64,000 nucleotides of DNA from Lactococcus garvieae subsp. garvieae. Lineage in GTDB: Bacteria > Bacillota > Bacilli > Lactobacillales > Streptococcaceae. Location: contig NZ_CP118950.1 in the NCBI RefSeq assembly GCF_029024465.1, positions 744,001-808,000 on the forward strand, read 5' to 3'. Under the pieces are notes generated by a model that worked only from the letters and a program-made list of their open reading frames with translations, did no database searches and was not told where the DNA came from. Below are positions 45,675-53,029 of this stretch, in pieces; within the stretch, counting starts at the first letter, position 1; each line of letters begins with the position of its first letter. A program made the translations under genes and the position numbers.

Positions 45675-46595
45675 ATGACAGAAAAAATTTACGATGTAGT
45701 AGTTATTGGTGCAGGGCCTGCGGGCATGACCGCAGCTATGTACAGCGCTAGAAGTGAAATGAAAACCTTGCTTTTGGAACGAGGTGTTCCAGGCGGGCAA
45801 ATGAATAATACAGCAGAAATTGAAAATTACCCAGGCTATGGTCAAATCATGGGTCCTGAACTTTCAATGAAAATGTATGAGCCTTTAGCTGATCTTGGTG
45901 TTGAAAATGCTTATGGTTTTGTCACATCCATCATTGATAATGGTGCAACAAAAACAATCAATACTGAAGAAGAAGTATTTGAAACAAAATCAATTATTAT
46001 TGCGACAGGAGCAAATCACCGTAAGCTAGGCGTGCCTGGTGAAGAAGAATACGGTGCCCGTGGAGTGTCTTACTGTGCGGTCTGTGACGGAGCATTCTTC
46101 CGTGATCAAGATATCTTGGTTGTTGGTGGTGGTGATTCCGCTGTCGAAGAAGCAATTTTCTTAACGCGTTTTGGTAAAACAGTAACCATCATGCATCGCC
46201 GTGATGAATTACGTGCCCAAAAAATTATTCAAGAACGTGCCTTTGCTAACGATAAAATAAAATTTATCTGGGACTCTGTTCTTGAAGAAATCAAAGGTGA
46301 CGAACGTAAAATTGAATCTGTACGTTATAAAAACGTTAAGACAGGTGAAGTTACAGAAGCCAATTTCGGTGGTCTCTTTATCTATGTAGGTTTGGATGCT
46401 GTATCTGAATTTGCTCGTGATTTAGGTATTACAGATGAAGAAGGTTGGATTATCACAGATGCTACGATGAAGACAAGCATTCCAGGTATCTTTGCCGTTG
46501 GTGATGTTCGTCAAAAAGATTTTCGCCAAATTACTACTGCTGTAGGTGATGGAGCCCAAGCCGCTCAAGAAGCTTACAAATATGTAGAAGGTTAA
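45675..46595 (+). CDS. trxB: Thioredoxin-disulfide reductase
   Basis: 306 residues, FAD/NADPH enzyme that reduces thioredoxin. FAD motif VIGAGPAGMTAAMYSAR, redox-active CAVC in SYCAVCDGAFF, NADPH motif VVGGGDSAVEEA, and FAD motif GIFAVGDVRQKDFRQ. The 70-nt gap from DUF4059 has AAGAGGTG before the start. Confidence 0.97.
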   Translation: MTEKIYDVVVIGAGPAGMTAAMYSARSEMKTLLLERGVPGGQMNNTAEIENYPGYGQIMGPELSMKMYEPLADLGVENAYGFVTSIIDNGATKTINTEEEVFETKSIIIATGANHRKLGVPGEEEYGARGVSYCAVCDGAFFRDQDILVVGGGDSAVEEAIFLTRFGKTVTIMHRRDELRAQKIIQERAFANDKIKFIWDSVLEEIKGDERKIESVRYKNVKTGEVTEANFGGLFIYVGLDAVSEFARDLGITDEEGWIITDATMKTSIPGIFAVGDVRQKDFRQITTAVGDGAQAAQEAYKYVEG

Positions 46596-46597
46596 AT

Positions 46598-46630
46598 AAA
46601 AAGAACGTGCATTACTGCCGTTCTTTTTTG
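46598..46630 (+). terminator. Terminator after trxB
   Basis: AAAGAACG/CGTTCTTT with 11-nt loop and T6. Confidence 0.8.
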
Positions 46631-46707
46631 TTTTTATCGTTCGTATTCTAGTAATAAATGTGTTATAATCTTATTAGTGTAATTCTGATTAAGGAAGAAA
46701 AGTATAT

Positions 46708-46956
46708 ATGGATAAAGTAATTTACGACGTTTTACTCGTCATTATGTTGGTTATTTCTGCAATTTTAGTTATTTCAATTTTGATGCAACCTTCTAAACAA
46801 GATGGTGCAGCTGATGCTTTTTCAGGTGGTTCAGGAGAGCTATTTGAACGACGTAAAGCGCGTGGTTTTGAAGCTGTAATGCAACGTTTTACAGGTATTA
46901 CTATTGGTATCTGGCTTGTGCTTGGTTTTATCTTGGTCGTTCTCTCTACGAAATAA
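46708..46956 (+). CDS. secG: Preprotein translocase subunit SecG
   Basis: 82 residues, two membrane segments and the conserved LMQPSKQDGAADAFSGGSGELF loop. Accessory subunit of SecYEG. In many lactic acid bacteria secG precedes rnr; here rnr is 6 kb away, after the copper operon and other genes. AGGAAG precedes the start. Confidence 0.95.
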   Translation: MDKVIYDVLLVIMLVISAILVISILMQPSKQDGAADAFSGGSGELFERRKARGFEAVMQRFTGITIGIWLVLGFILVVLSTK

Positions 46957-46977
46957 AATAATCATAACATGCAAATG

Positions 46978-47009
46978 AAGCGGTCAAAAAATAATGGCGC
47001 GCTTTTTTT
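46978..47009 (+). terminator. Terminator after secG
   Basis: AAGCG/CGCTT with a long loop and T7; weak stem. Confidence 0.55.
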
Positions 47010-47060
47010 ATTTAAAAATAAAAATTTATAGGCAAATGTTAACCTCTTGTGTAAATTTTT

Positions 47061-47125
47061 TGATACAATTTAAATACATAATTTCATAATTTCAATTTAC
47101 TCTCCAACTCGGAGAGTTTTTTCTT
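47061..47125 (+). ncRNA. Candidate short RNA between secG and the DUF2798 gene
   Basis: An extended -10 (TGA TACAAT, 47061-47069) stands after the secG terminator. Thirty nucleotides after the predicted start is a perfect 7-bp terminator ACTCTCC/GGAGAGT with T6 (47099-47122). The RNA would be about 50 nt. Confidence 0.42.
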
Positions 47126-47130
47126 TTCAT

Positions 47131-47166
47131 TAAAAAGTCCCTTTATCTTTTAAAGGGACTTTTTTA
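47131..47166. terminator. Bidirectional terminator before DUF2798 gene
   Basis: AAAAAGTCCCTTTA/TTAAAGGGACTTTTT, 14-bp near-perfect stem; serves the minus-strand gene at 47182. Confidence 0.92.
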
Positions 47167-47181
47167 GTACTCTTCAGACAT

Positions 47182-47643
47182 TTAACGATAAATTTTCGCA
47201 AAAATAAAGCGTGAACTTGGGCCGACCAAAAGTAATTGAAGGGGAAGTGCCACGATAATGTTTAATACCCATGTTTTGCCATACAAGAGGAGTAAACTAT
47301 CTGTCGTTGGTGCACCCTCCATGATAATCCCGAAAATAGACATAAGGGTAACCATTCCAAGAATCATGAACAAGGAAATAAAAATTCCAAGTTGTGCAGG
47401 AGAGGGCTGTAAGTTCTTTTTTTCGATATGAGAAAAGACAATTTTTTTCGCAAGTGGACCAACAAGTGCAAGATCAAGTATGACAGCAACAAGTAGAGCG
47501 AGTGGAAAACCAGTAGCTACATTTCCCCAACTTTCCATATTTATCCCGCTGGCTTTAAAAACATTATACATGGTCATTCCAAAAACCATCATTCCAGCAA
47601 TTAATCCGGTAAAAACAAGTTCTTCTTTAAAATTTTTAGGCAT
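47182..47643 (-). CDS. DUF2798-family membrane protein
   Basis: 153 residues, four membrane segments arranged as two similar halves: LVFTGLIAGMMVFGMTMYN and later FISLFMILGMVTLMSIFG, each followed by a hydrophobic helix ending near LALVGPLAKKIVF and LLLVGPSSRFIFA. The two-fold repeat is typical of DUF2798 pairs. Function unknown. Confidence 0.78.
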   Translation of the reverse strand: MPKNFKEELVFTGLIAGMMVFGMTMYNVFKASGINMESWGNVATGFPLALLVAVILDLALVGPLAKKIVFSHIEKKNLQPSPAQLGIFISLFMILGMVTLMSIFGIIMEGAPTTDSLLLLYGKTWVLNIIVALPLQLLLVGPSSRFIFAKIYR

Positions 47644-47810
47644 CTTTTTTCTCCATTCTTTTTAAGTGCACTATATCATAACATAAATGACCGGGTCTTC
47701 GTAAGTGAAAACTTGTTAAAGAACAAAAAAAGTAAAATTTCAAGGACAAGTATAGTCAGTCGCAGTCTTTTCATCACTAAAAAAATTTTTAAAAAAATAA
47801 TCTTAAATAC

Positions 47811-47864
47811 TTGACGTTTACAAAAGTAAACGATATAATACAAATGTAGTTTACAAATGTAAAC
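47811..47864 (+). promoter_or_regulatory. Copper-box promoter of the yahD-yaiA operon
   Basis: TTGACG (47811-47816), 17 nt and TATAAT (47834-47839) form a strong promoter. Two inverted repeats overlap it: GTTTACAAAAGTAAAC (47816-47831) and GTTTACAAATGTAAAC (47849-47864), centres 33 bp apart. The second contains the exact CopR/CopY core TACANNTGTA, the first has one mismatch. Confidence 0.8.
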
Positions 47865-47879
47865 GAAGAAGGACAAAAA

Positions 47880-47912
47880 ATGAAATTTAAAACAAACAAA
47901 AAACGATGTTGA
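47880..47912 (+). CDS. Tiny leader ORF of the copper operon
   Basis: Ten codons, MKFKTNKKRC, with GAAGAAGGA upstream at good spacing, in the first part of the copper-box transcript. It stands where lactococcal yahC would be. The ending Cys and high Lys content are suggestive, but coding is unproven; it could be a leader peptide or a chance frame. Confidence 0.3.
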   Translation: MKFKTNKKRC

Positions 47913-47964
47913 GGCTCTATCAAAAATAGGCAAGGCCAATCTGTTATCAAAAAGAGGAGATAAA

Positions 47965-48576
47965 ATGACCAACTATATTTTTAAACCTGGCGATAAAAGT
48001 CTTGCACCTGTTCTGGTTTTGCATAGCACAGGTGGTGATGAACAGCAGTTGCTTCCACTGGCGGAAGACTTATTTCCCAATCACCCTCTCTTATCCATTC
48101 GTGGACGAGTTAGTGAGCAAGGGATAAACCGCTACTTTAAACTCAAAGGAGCTGGTTTTACGAAAGAAAATTTTGACTTAGAATCGCTGAGCCAAGAATC
48201 CCAATGGCTGGCTACCGAAGTGACACGCTTAGGGGAAAAGCATCAACTGGATCTTACGCGACTTGCAGTAATTGGCTATTCCAATGGTGCAAACGTTGCA
48301 CTGTATATGCAGCTGAAGGGCCTCATGCAATTTGATAGAGTTTTATCCTTTCATGCCATGCAACTTACAGATATAGAGGAACCTGTAATTGCAGATGAAA
48401 GTAAAATTTTCCTGACTCACGCGGATAATGATCCCATCGTGAGTCGGGCAAATCTTGAAGAACTTTCTTCTGACTTACAAAAGACAGAATGTGAGCTAGA
48501 GGTATTTAAAGCCAATTTTGGTCACCAATTAAGCAATGACGAACTTGTAGCAGCAAAGAGATGGTTAGTGACATGA
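47965..48576 (+). CDS. yahD: Copper-inducible alpha/beta hydrolase (YahD-like)
   Basis: 203 residues, carboxylesterase/phospholipase-type serine hydrolase. The nucleophile is in VIGYSNGANVAL, with Asp in THADNDPIVS and His in NFGHQLS. Size, motifs and the copper-box promoter match lactococcal YahD, a CopR-regulated hydrolase whose physiological substrate is unknown. Start ATG 47965 with AGAGGAG. Its stop overlaps an in-frame ATG of the next gene (ATGA). Confidence 0.8.
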   Translation: MTNYIFKPGDKSLAPVLVLHSTGGDEQQLLPLAEDLFPNHPLLSIRGRVSEQGINRYFKLKGAGFTKENFDLESLSQESQWLATEVTRLGEKHQLDLTRLAVIGYSNGANVALYMQLKGLMQFDRVLSFHAMQLTDIEEPVIADESKIFLTHADNDPIVSRANLEELSSDLQKTECELEVFKANFGHQLSNDELVAAKRWLVT

Positions 48577-48653
48577 AGAAAAAGATAAGCGTACATGAAC
48601 ATACCTTTCCCATCGAAAAAATTATAAAAAAACTAAAAAAAGAGGACAATCCC

Positions 48654-49823
48654 ATGAACACAGAAATTGAAACACAAAACATCCTTGGTGGTGTTCACCA
48701 CGTTACAGCAATCACATCAAGCGCACAAAAGAATTATGACTTTTTTACAAATATTTTAGGCTTACGTTTGGCAAAATTGACCGTCAATCAAGATGATTAT
48801 GAAACTTATCACCTTTACTTCACAGGGGAAGATGGGAAAAGTCCGAACATGACCTTCTTTGACTTCAAGGATATTCCTAAGGGAATGCATGGTGCAAATA
48901 ATATTGAACGTGCTTCGTTTCGTGTACCAAGTGACGCCTCTCTTACTTACTGGACAGAGCGTTTTGAAAAAGCACATGTTAACCATGGCGATATCAATGT
49001 CAAATTTGGCAAGAAAACACTCGAATTTGAAGATTTTGATGGTCAAAAGTACCAATTGATTTCCGATCAAGACAACACAGGTGATGCTGCACTTGACCGT
49101 TCATGGCTTCTCTCAAATGTAGCGCCTGAACATGGAATCATTGGCATGGGTCCAGTCTTTGTGAAAGTTACGGATACTTACAATTTACGGATTATTTTAG
49201 AAACAGTCTTCGGCTTCCGGTATGCGGGCCAAGAAAATAATTTGCATCTTTTTGAAGTAGCTAATGGAGGCAATGGTGCGGCCTTGATCATTGAAGAAGC
49301 GCAAGAAAATGAACGTTATGCTTATCAAGGTTATGGTACAATTCACCATTTGGCTTTAGGAACGACAAATCCTGAAACTTTAAATTACTGGATTGAACGT
49401 ATTCAAGCTTTCCGTTTGCCACATTCAGGCTTGGTGGATCGTTTCTATTTCTCTAGTGAATATGTGCGAGTTGCTCCAGGCGTACTGTTTGAAATTGCAA
49501 CATTTACCCCAGGTATTGGCGCTCTGGATATGGCTGAGTCAGGTGATGGAGCTGTTGACAGTTATGAAGAGTCATTAATTACTTCAGGTTTCTGGATTGA
49601 CGAATCAAAAGAAGAAGCAGGGAAAGACTTAAGTTTACCTCCTCATCTTTTCCCAGAAGATGAAGCTATCAAAGCACGTACAGCAGCAAGTTTACGTCCT
49701 TTAGATACTTCGGATACGATGCGTGATCGTAGCCATGATGAATTATGGACCGTTGAAAAAGTTGTTGAGCGCCGAGAAGGTGAAAGTCTTGAAGCTTTCG
49801 AACAACGTTATCTGGGAAAATAA
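48654..49823 (+). CDS. yaiA: Ring-cleaving dioxygenase/glyoxalase-family protein (YaiA-like)
   Basis: 389 residues with two tandem VOC modules: LGGVHHVTAITSSAQKNYDFF in the first, HGIIGMGPVFVKVTDTY and GYGTIHHLALGTTN in the second; the His and Glu metal ligands (GGVHHVT, TIHHLA, LFEIATF) are kept. Homologues are often named extradiol dioxygenases. It is the second gene of the copper-box operon, as lactococcal yaiA is. ATG 48654 with AGAGGA is preferred, but the frame is open back to ATG 48573, which overlaps the yahD stop and would add 27 residues. Confidence 0.8.
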   Translation: MNTEIETQNILGGVHHVTAITSSAQKNYDFFTNILGLRLAKLTVNQDDYETYHLYFTGEDGKSPNMTFFDFKDIPKGMHGANNIERASFRVPSDASLTYWTERFEKAHVNHGDINVKFGKKTLEFEDFDGQKYQLISDQDNTGDAALDRSWLLSNVAPEHGIIGMGPVFVKVTDTYNLRIILETVFGFRYAGQENNLHLFEVANGGNGAALIIEEAQENERYAYQGYGTIHHLALGTTNPETLNYWIERIQAFRLPHSGLVDRFYFSSEYVRVAPGVLFEIATFTPGIGALDMAESGDGAVDSYEESLITSGFWIDESKEEAGKDLSLPPHLFPEDEAIKARTAASLRPLDTSDTMRDRSHDELWTVEKVVERREGESLEAFEQRYLGK

Positions 49824-49833
49824 AAAATAATCT

Positions 49834-49875
49834 GAAAAAAGTGTTTCTATCACTATGGTAGAAATACTTTTTTTG
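49834..49875 (+). terminator. Terminator after copper operon
   Basis: AAAAAAGTGTTTCTA/TAGAAATACTTTTTTT, one mismatch in 14 bp. Confidence 0.88.
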
Positions 49876-50042
49876 TTATAAATTATGGGCAAGATCTGTA
49901 TCATAAATATCCATCTCACAGATTTTTTAGAATTCGTTTAAAAAAAGAGTGAAATATACTCCGTTTTTATGCAGACTCAAGGATGGTCAAGAGAAAAATC
50001 CTTTATTTCCATTTATACTTTCTATGGTTTATTAACAAATAC

Positions 50043-50071
50043 TTGCATAAATATACATATAACTGTATAAT
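50043..50071 (+). promoter_or_regulatory. Promoter of the YjeM-type permease, possible ARG box
   Basis: TTGCAT (50043-50048), 17 nt, TATAAT (50066-50071). The spacer sequence TGCATAAATATACA is near-palindromic and resembles an arginine-repressor box. Confidence 0.55.
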
Positions 50072-50102
50072 AAATCCAAAGAAATACGTAAAGAGGAAGA
50101 AA

Positions 50103-51638
50103 ATGTCGCAACTAAAAAAAAATAAATTAACAGCAATTTCTTTAGCCCTGATGATTTTTACATCGGTGTATGGCTTTGGGAATGTTCCACTCGCCTTTTT
50201 TCAAATGGGTTATTGCTCAATCATTTGGTACATTATTAGTGCCTTAGTCTTTTTCATTCCATTTTCTTTAATGGTCACTGAATTTGGTTCAGCTTTTAAT
50301 GCTGAAAAAGGCGGTATTTACACATGGATGGAAAAATCAGAGGGGCCATCATTTGCCATGATTGGTACATTGATGTGGTACATGTCATGGGTTATCTGGT
50401 TTGTCTCTGTAGGTAATCGGATACTTGTACCTATCTCGAACATGATCTTTGGTACAACAATCTTACCGAGCACAGTGATCGTGTCACTCTTGGCCATTCT
50501 TATCATGTTTCTTGTGACTTTCATTTCCCTTAAAGGCCTTGAAACCATAAAAAAAGTGGCCTCAGTCGGAGGAATTGCAGTTGTTTCACTTAATTTTATT
50601 CTCATCATCGGGGCCTTTATTATCTTATCGAGAAGTGGTTTTCAGCCCGCAACACCCTTAACGATAAAATCCTTGATTTCAACACCAAATCCAACATTGC
50701 AACCTGCAAGTTTTGTTACTTTTATCGCTTTCTTAGTTTATGCTATTTTTGCCTACGCTGGTGTAGAATCCGTGGGAGGATTGGTTGATGAAACTGTGGA
50801 ACCGAAAAAGAACTTTCCTAAAGGCATCTTACTTTCGGCTGCCATTATTGGTATTGGTTATTCTTTCATGATTCTTTGTACAGGGTTTTTCATTAATTTT
50901 GATAAAGACTGGATTCCGGGGATTATGGATGGTTCAGTCAATCAAGGGAATATTACTTATTTTATGATGCAGCAGCTCGGTGAGAAACTGGCAGAATCTT
51001 TCAATCTATCGTCTGGTGCTGTACATACTTGGGGAACAGTTTTTGCACGTTATGTGGGACTCTCTATGTTTTTGTCACTTACTGGCGCGCTCTTTACCTT
51101 GATTTATTCTCCTCTTAAACAACTGATGGAGGGGACACCGGAAAAAGTATGGCCAGGAAAGCTTGGAAAAATCGAGAATGGCGTGCCTAAAAATGCTATG
51201 AAAGCGCAATTCATCATTGTGACCCTGATGATTTTACTGAATATGGGCATTTCACTCATCAATAAGGGAGCAGCAGATAAATTCTTCTTGGTTATTACTA
51301 ATATGAGTAATATTGCTTCCAGTCTACCATATGTCTTTATCGTCTTTGCTTATATCAAATTCAAGAAAAATTATGCTATTGAGAAACCTTTTACGATTAT
51401 GAAAAATCAAGCTTTTGCTATTGGAATTTCTTGGGTTGCAGCCTTGATGATTATTTTGGCGGACTTTTTTACAATTATCGAACCCGTCATAAATTATCTC
51501 CAAGCGCCAGGTGAAATTTCTTTGGGAAGTGTTTATTCCGATATTATCTCAATGATCGCCGGACCAGTTGTCTTCAGTATATTAGGCTGGTGGTTGATCC
51601 GAAACTATAAGAAGCAAACCGTTAAGGTTAAAATATAG
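50103..51638 (+). CDS. APC-family amino-acid transporter, YjeM-like
   Basis: 511 residues, 12 membrane segments, glutamate:GABA-antiporter branch of the APC superfamily: TAISLALMIFTSVYGFGNVPLAFF, then GGIYTWMEKSEG and FAYAGVESVGGLVDETVEP. Best resemblance is to YjeM, whose substrate is not established. ATG 50103 has AAAGAGGAAG upstream; an in-frame ATG at 49983 lies before the promoter and is rejected. Confidence 0.84.
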   Translation: MSQLKKNKLTAISLALMIFTSVYGFGNVPLAFFQMGYCSIIWYIISALVFFIPFSLMVTEFGSAFNAEKGGIYTWMEKSEGPSFAMIGTLMWYMSWVIWFVSVGNRILVPISNMIFGTTILPSTVIVSLLAILIMFLVTFISLKGLETIKKVASVGGIAVVSLNFILIIGAFIILSRSGFQPATPLTIKSLISTPNPTLQPASFVTFIAFLVYAIFAYAGVESVGGLVDETVEPKKNFPKGILLSAAIIGIGYSFMILCTGFFINFDKDWIPGIMDGSVNQGNITYFMMQQLGEKLAESFNLSSGAVHTWGTVFARYVGLSMFLSLTGALFTLIYSPLKQLMEGTPEKVWPGKLGKIENGVPKNAMKAQFIIVTLMILLNMGISLINKGAADKFFLVITNMSNIASSLPYVFIVFAYIKFKKNYAIEKPFTIMKNQAFAIGISWVAALMIILADFFTIIEPVINYLQAPGEISLGSVYSDIISMIAGPVVFSILGWWLIRNYKKQTVKVKI

Positions 51639-51789
51639 GTAAAGGACGAGGGCTTTGAGGAAGAGGCCATTACAATTTTAGGGAATTCCTAATCTTCCTT
51701 TGGAAAAATTCCTCACCACAATTTATTTTGAAAGGATTAATGACATTATATGCTATAATAATAGCCTACCAAAACATATGAGGAACATA

Positions 51790-51990
51790 ATGGACGATCG
51801 AATCAGAATAAGCAGTACGTGGCTTGTCATAATAGCAGTTGGTCTTGTTTTATTTAGCTATGGCGCACACTCGCACAAATTATTTTTAGAAGGGCTGGGA
51901 GCGATAGCCTCCGTGGGTGCTCTCTTTTGTGGATTATCGGGTGTAGTTATTCGTTTGATAAGACGAAAGCGTGGACAGCGTTTTAAGTAA
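51790..51990 (+). CDS. Small membrane protein, uncharacterised
   Basis: 66 residues with two hydrophobic segments (about 10-25 and 33-54) and a basic C-terminus RLIRRKRGQRFK. No family recognised. GAGGAA precedes ATG 51790; ATG 51778 is in frame 4 codons earlier. TATAAT at about 51753 could be its promoter. Confidence 0.6.
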   Translation: MDDRIRISSTWLVIIAVGLVLFSYGAHSHKLFLEGLGAIASVGALFCGLSGVVIRLIRRKRGQRFK

Positions 51991-52002
51991 TCCCGGAAAA
52001 AG

Positions 52003-52036
52003 TATCCTTATCTTTTGAAGATGGGGATGTTTTTTC
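52003..52036 (+). terminator. Terminator after small membrane protein gene
   Basis: ATCCTTATCTT/AAGATGGGGAT, 11 bp with two G-U pairs, T6 tail. Confidence 0.87.
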
Positions 52037-52143
52037 ATTTATGAGCTAAGATAAATACTTTCTGTATCTATTTAAAATAGGAGTAGCGTAAGGTGTTTGC
52101 ATCATTTCATACGTGTGATAAAATGAGAGAAGGAGGACTAGCA

Positions 52144-52773
52144 ATGGATACAACCCAAGCTCTAGCAAAACTCAAAGCTCTTGTGAACACATCTTTGTAT
52201 TATAATAAAGATGTATACGACCGAGAAAGATTGGGAGAAATGAAAGAAATTCTCTTTGACATTTCTCAAAAACTGACCTCTTACTCAGAAGCTGAACTGG
52301 AAGCCTTCTTTAATGAAGATTTAGGTTATGTCACACCTAAAGTAGATATCAGAGCTGTGGTCTTTGAGGATGACCGTCTCTTACTTGTGAAAGAAAAAGA
52401 CGAAGGACAATGGTCTTTGCCTGGCGGGTGGGCAGACGTCGGTTATTCCCCCGCAGAAATCGCTCAAAAAGAAGTAAGAGAAGAGAGCGGGCTTGAAGTG
52501 ATACCTTTGCAGTTGTTTAAGCTTGTTGATAAGGCCAAGCACGCTTATCCTAAAAGCTTGAATTATGTTTATAAACTCTTCTTTTATTGTGAGGCAAAAA
52601 CTTTTGAGCTGCAGCCAGGCTTAGAAACTTCGGAGGCACGCTTTTTCTCACGGGAAGAAATTGAAACCTTGCAGAATATCTCCGTAGATCGAAACACACG
52701 TGAGGATCTTCTGGAGGCCTTTGAATATCATCATCACCCAACAGCAGGAGCAAAATTTGATCGTGTGCAGTAA
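52144..52773 (+). CDS. NUDIX hydrolase with Nudix_N domain
   Basis: 209 residues. An N-terminal helical NUDIX_N domain (about 1-65; LVNTSLYYNKDVYDRERLGEM) precedes the hydrolase with Nudix box GGWADVGYSPAEIAQKEVREESGLEV. Relatives hydrolyse ADP-ribose, CDP-choline and similar X-diphosphates. ATG 52144 with AGAAGGAGG is chosen over an earlier in-frame start at 52093. Confidence 0.9.
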   Translation: MDTTQALAKLKALVNTSLYYNKDVYDRERLGEMKEILFDISQKLTSYSEAELEAFFNEDLGYVTPKVDIRAVVFEDDRLLLVKEKDEGQWSLPGGWADVGYSPAEIAQKEVREESGLEVIPLQLFKLVDKAKHAYPKSLNYVYKLFFYCEAKTFELQPGLETSEARFFSREEIETLQNISVDRNTREDLLEAFEYHHHPTAGAKFDRVQ

Positions 52774-52799
52774 AAGGTGGTTCATGAAAATATCAAATA

Positions 52800-52808
52800 T
52801 GTTATAAT
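52800..52808 (+). promoter_or_regulatory. Promoter of rnr leader RNA
   Basis: Extended -10 TGT TATAAT at 52800-52808; start expected near 52815, just before the first helix of the leader RNA. Confidence 0.65.
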
Positions 52809-52814
52809 ATCATT

Positions 52815-52955
52815 ATTCCATGCGGACGATGAAAAAGATTGGGCTGTTTAGGATGAGTGCCCTATTGAATAAACGATTACGGAGAAATGAGTTAAGATTT
52901 TATCGTTTATTGAACCAAAAAGTAGCGGGCTGCTGACAGTCCGCATTTTAATTTT
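52815..52955 (+). ncRNA. Structured leader RNA upstream of rnr with competing terminator
   Basis: Helix P1 joins ATGCGGAC (52820-52827) with GTCCGCAT (52939-52946), 8 perfect pairs enclosing 111 nt. Inside are GGGC/GCCC (52841-52862) and a perfect 10-bp helix AATAAACGAT/ATCGTTTATT (52868-52911). The alternative is a terminator GCGGGCTG/CAGTCCGC (52925-52944, 8 bp, one G-U, CTGA loop) followed by ATTTTAATTTT. P1 and the terminator use the same 3' strand and exclude each other, the layout of a riboswitch or attenuator. I do not recognise the family. Confidence 0.65.
52925..52955 (+). terminator. Terminator hairpin in rnr leader
   Basis: Eight-bp stem with 4-nt loop and interrupted U-tract; its right arm is the P1 partner strand. 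Confidence 0.65.
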
Positions 52956-53029
52956 AAAAATAATAATGCAGTTGTTTGGGATTGAAAAAATCGCAAAAGT
53001 GCACAGATAAAAAGAAATATTGGAGAAAC

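Noticed and set aside
47880-47912. Ten-codon frame as true yahC
   Set aside because: It is far too short to be a PspC-like or similar full protein; kept only as a tentative leader ORF.
48573-48653. 27-codon N-terminal extension of yaiA
   Set aside because: It is in frame and overlaps the yahD stop, but the family begins at the later ATG, which has a better ribosome binding site.
52550-52753. Minus-strand frame inside the NUDIX gene
   Set aside because: No ribosome binding site and fully shadowed by a clear NUDIX hydrolase.
52815-52955. rnr leader as tmRNA, 6S RNA or SRP RNA
   Set aside because: Too short for tmRNA and 6S, no tRNA-like ends, and no SRP tetraloop motif; gene order near rnr suggested tmRNA but sequence does not.
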